Below are positions 62,280 to 64,000 of a stretch of 64,000 bases of DNA, one piece after another. Source of the DNA: Muricea muricata (Eukaryota > Cnidaria > Anthozoa > Malacalcyonacea > Plexauridae); the NCBI GenBank assembly GCA_963855995.1, contig OY979717.1, positions 8,385,501-8,449,500 of the forward strand, read 5' to 3'. The translations under genes and the position numbers were made by a program. Below the pieces are notes generated by a model, which saw only the letters and a program-made list of their open reading frames with translations, was not told the DNA's origin and searched no databases. Position 1 is the first letter of the stretch. Each line of letters starts with the position of its first letter.

Positions 62280-64000
62280 GTAAGTCTTTCCGTAAAGCCT
62301 CTTACAATTATGTTAATAACTTTAGTGGGCGTTGTATCGTGTTTGCGAATTAAAGTACATGTTAGCGCAGAGCAATAAGCTTATATTGTATTAAATATAG
62401 TTAACTTAAGAGCCGTCCTGCAATTTAGATCAGTTTAGTCGTAAAGTAGCGTGCACGGAAGTGTATATAACATGCACATTTAACTGATTGTTATTTCCGT
62501 GCGTATGTATTCAAAGCACTGATACCATTTAGCATTTGTAAAACCAAATCTTCCGACGAGTGACCTTCGCTCAGAGCTTCGAAGTTCTCTCTGTTCGTTT
62601 ACGTTCTTTCTTTTTGTCTTAAAGGACATTGGCAACCAAAATTTTTATTTCTTATATCCATTAAACTTACCTACGGAATACTTAATTTTTAGTTTTTGTG
62701 CGTTTGTCGCGTTTAGATCTTGCAAATAATTGTGAAAATGTTAAACAGTCGTCCGCCATTTTGAAAAAATGCGCGTATGCTAATTTATGCTTGCATACAT
62801 TTGTGACGACATAAGATGGGTTCGGGAAATCAGACAATATTGATTATTATTGACTTCACAACTTGTGGCATGAATATTTTGTTGAAACGGAAAATAACGG
62901 GAAAATCGAATTGGATAATTGTACAACAGCTCTACCTCATTGTCTTGCGGCCATATTTTTAAAAATATTTGCAATAAACGCGCGTATTTCATCTGTTAAA
63001 ACTCTTTCCTGTCATTAGACTCTTCAAAGAACGATGACTTTGCCGTGGCATAGCTCGGGTTTCACGCAACGCAAAAGAAAACAAATACAACCATTCGAAT
63101 CAGCGTTTAAAGCTTCATCAAAATGTTTTTCTGGCTTTTTTATAGAGTGCAATGCAGCCGATGTGCGGCCGTTCAGACTATATGAAATGTGATATCTTGG
63201 TAAATTTCATTGTCTGAATAAACATACATTGTAAACAGTTAAATTTCATTAAAAATATCTCCGATTTTTCCACGGTTTTGCTCTTGGCAATTGTACCAGC
63301 AGAATCGCTTTAAAAAGCTTTTCTTAGAGAGCTACATTTCACAATTATACGCACTCAATTCGCTGAGAATAGCGTGGGAATAGTGTCAATAGCGTGTTCT
63401 TACGGAAATTTCCGACAATATTAAAGTGCTTGTAAATAAGCTTCTATTTCATGTATTCAATCGAAATTGTCAGTACAAAAGCGCTTGAATATAAGCTTCG
63501 TTTCGTTACTGACAACCATTCCATGAAAAAATCGGTGTAATTTTGAAATGATACGAGTTAATGAGGGTAAGCTTTAACCAAATTTTAAATATATTCGCAA
63601 GCATAGCGTTTGACAATAATCTCATTGTCAACCCTCCCATTCCTAGATACTATATACCTCGCGCTGCCGCCTGCCGCATAGGAAAATCGGACCAGTGTTG
63701 CAATAGCATGTATTATAAAAATGAAATGTTGTATTGCGGGAATACTTATATACATATTCTGTACATTTTCATGAAAAATTAGCTTAATATACAATGTATG
63801 AATGTAGACGACAAATACTGCATGTAATTTGTACCGCGCGGTTTGCACTTCGTACTCCTATTCCAGCGCCTTCTCGTGGCAACAAAAACATTCAACAGCC
63901 TTAGCGGATAATGAGCAATGACCGCATTTACACCAACTAAGATCTAAAAGGCGTCAAGAATTTGCTCTTTCAAACTCGTGGTCGACATCTTGTCAGATGA
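62280..64000. other. DAB intron 6 (part), no recognised features
   Basis: Sequence after the 62279 donor. I see no further DAB exon or clear repeat up to the window edge. Confidence 0.5.

Overview
The window looks like part of an animal nuclear genome. It is AT-rich, its genes have many introns with GT/AG junctions, and six deeply conserved animal genes plus one partial copy can be read by protein similarity. A cnidarian is my best guess. The reasons are the mix of Penelope-like, DIRS and BEL/Pao retroelements with long (TA)n arrays, and a transposon-borne ORF family I associate with corals and hydroids. The sequence alone does not exclude another early-branching or marine invertebrate. All gene names come from reading the translations, because no search was possible.

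Layout, left to right. (1) 1-495, minus: part of an RXYLT1 (TMEM5)-like gene with one in-frame stop. (2) About 1.3-15 kb: a retroelement block. A BEL/Pao LTR element (2014-12587) sits inside a (TA)n array and is itself interrupted by a nearly intact DIRS element (about 5.15-9.76 kb). It is followed by a 513-bp palindromic repeat and a Penelope-like element (PLE) with inverted arms that contain hammerhead-ribozyme-like cores. (3) 16.5-23.5 kb, minus: TRIM23 (7 exons), transcribed away from (4) TRAPPC13, plus, 23.7-35.4 kb (14 exons); only 238 bp separate the two start codons. (5) 38.2-44.05 kb, minus: membralin/TMEM259 (10 exons). (6) 44.47-45.48 kb, plus: JMJD7 in one exon. (7) 46.29-48.09 kb, minus: CDC16/APC6 in one exon. 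(8) 48.97 kb to the right edge, plus: the first six exons of a Disabled (DAB)-type PTB adaptor.

The genes cover unrelated jobs: ubiquitin ligation and ARF signalling, the TRAPP tethering complex, the ER membrane, protein hydroxylation, the anaphase-promoting complex, and endocytic or receptor adaptor work. The link between neighbours is positional. TRIM23/TRAPPC13, membralin/JMJD7 and CDC16/DAB are each head-to-head, so three short shared promoter regions are likely. I recall TRIM23 and TRAPPC13 as head-to-head neighbours in human too, which would make that pair an old linkage.

Introns and spacers are full of terminal-inverted-repeat (TIR) elements: a 1.4-kb hAT-like element with a perfect 8-bp target duplication, several foldback elements with almost identical arms, and a nested set in DAB intron 5. 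In that set an outer element with arms of about 200 bp carries a decayed ORF that begins 21 bases inside its left arm, and a second 2-kb TIR element has inserted into that same arm.
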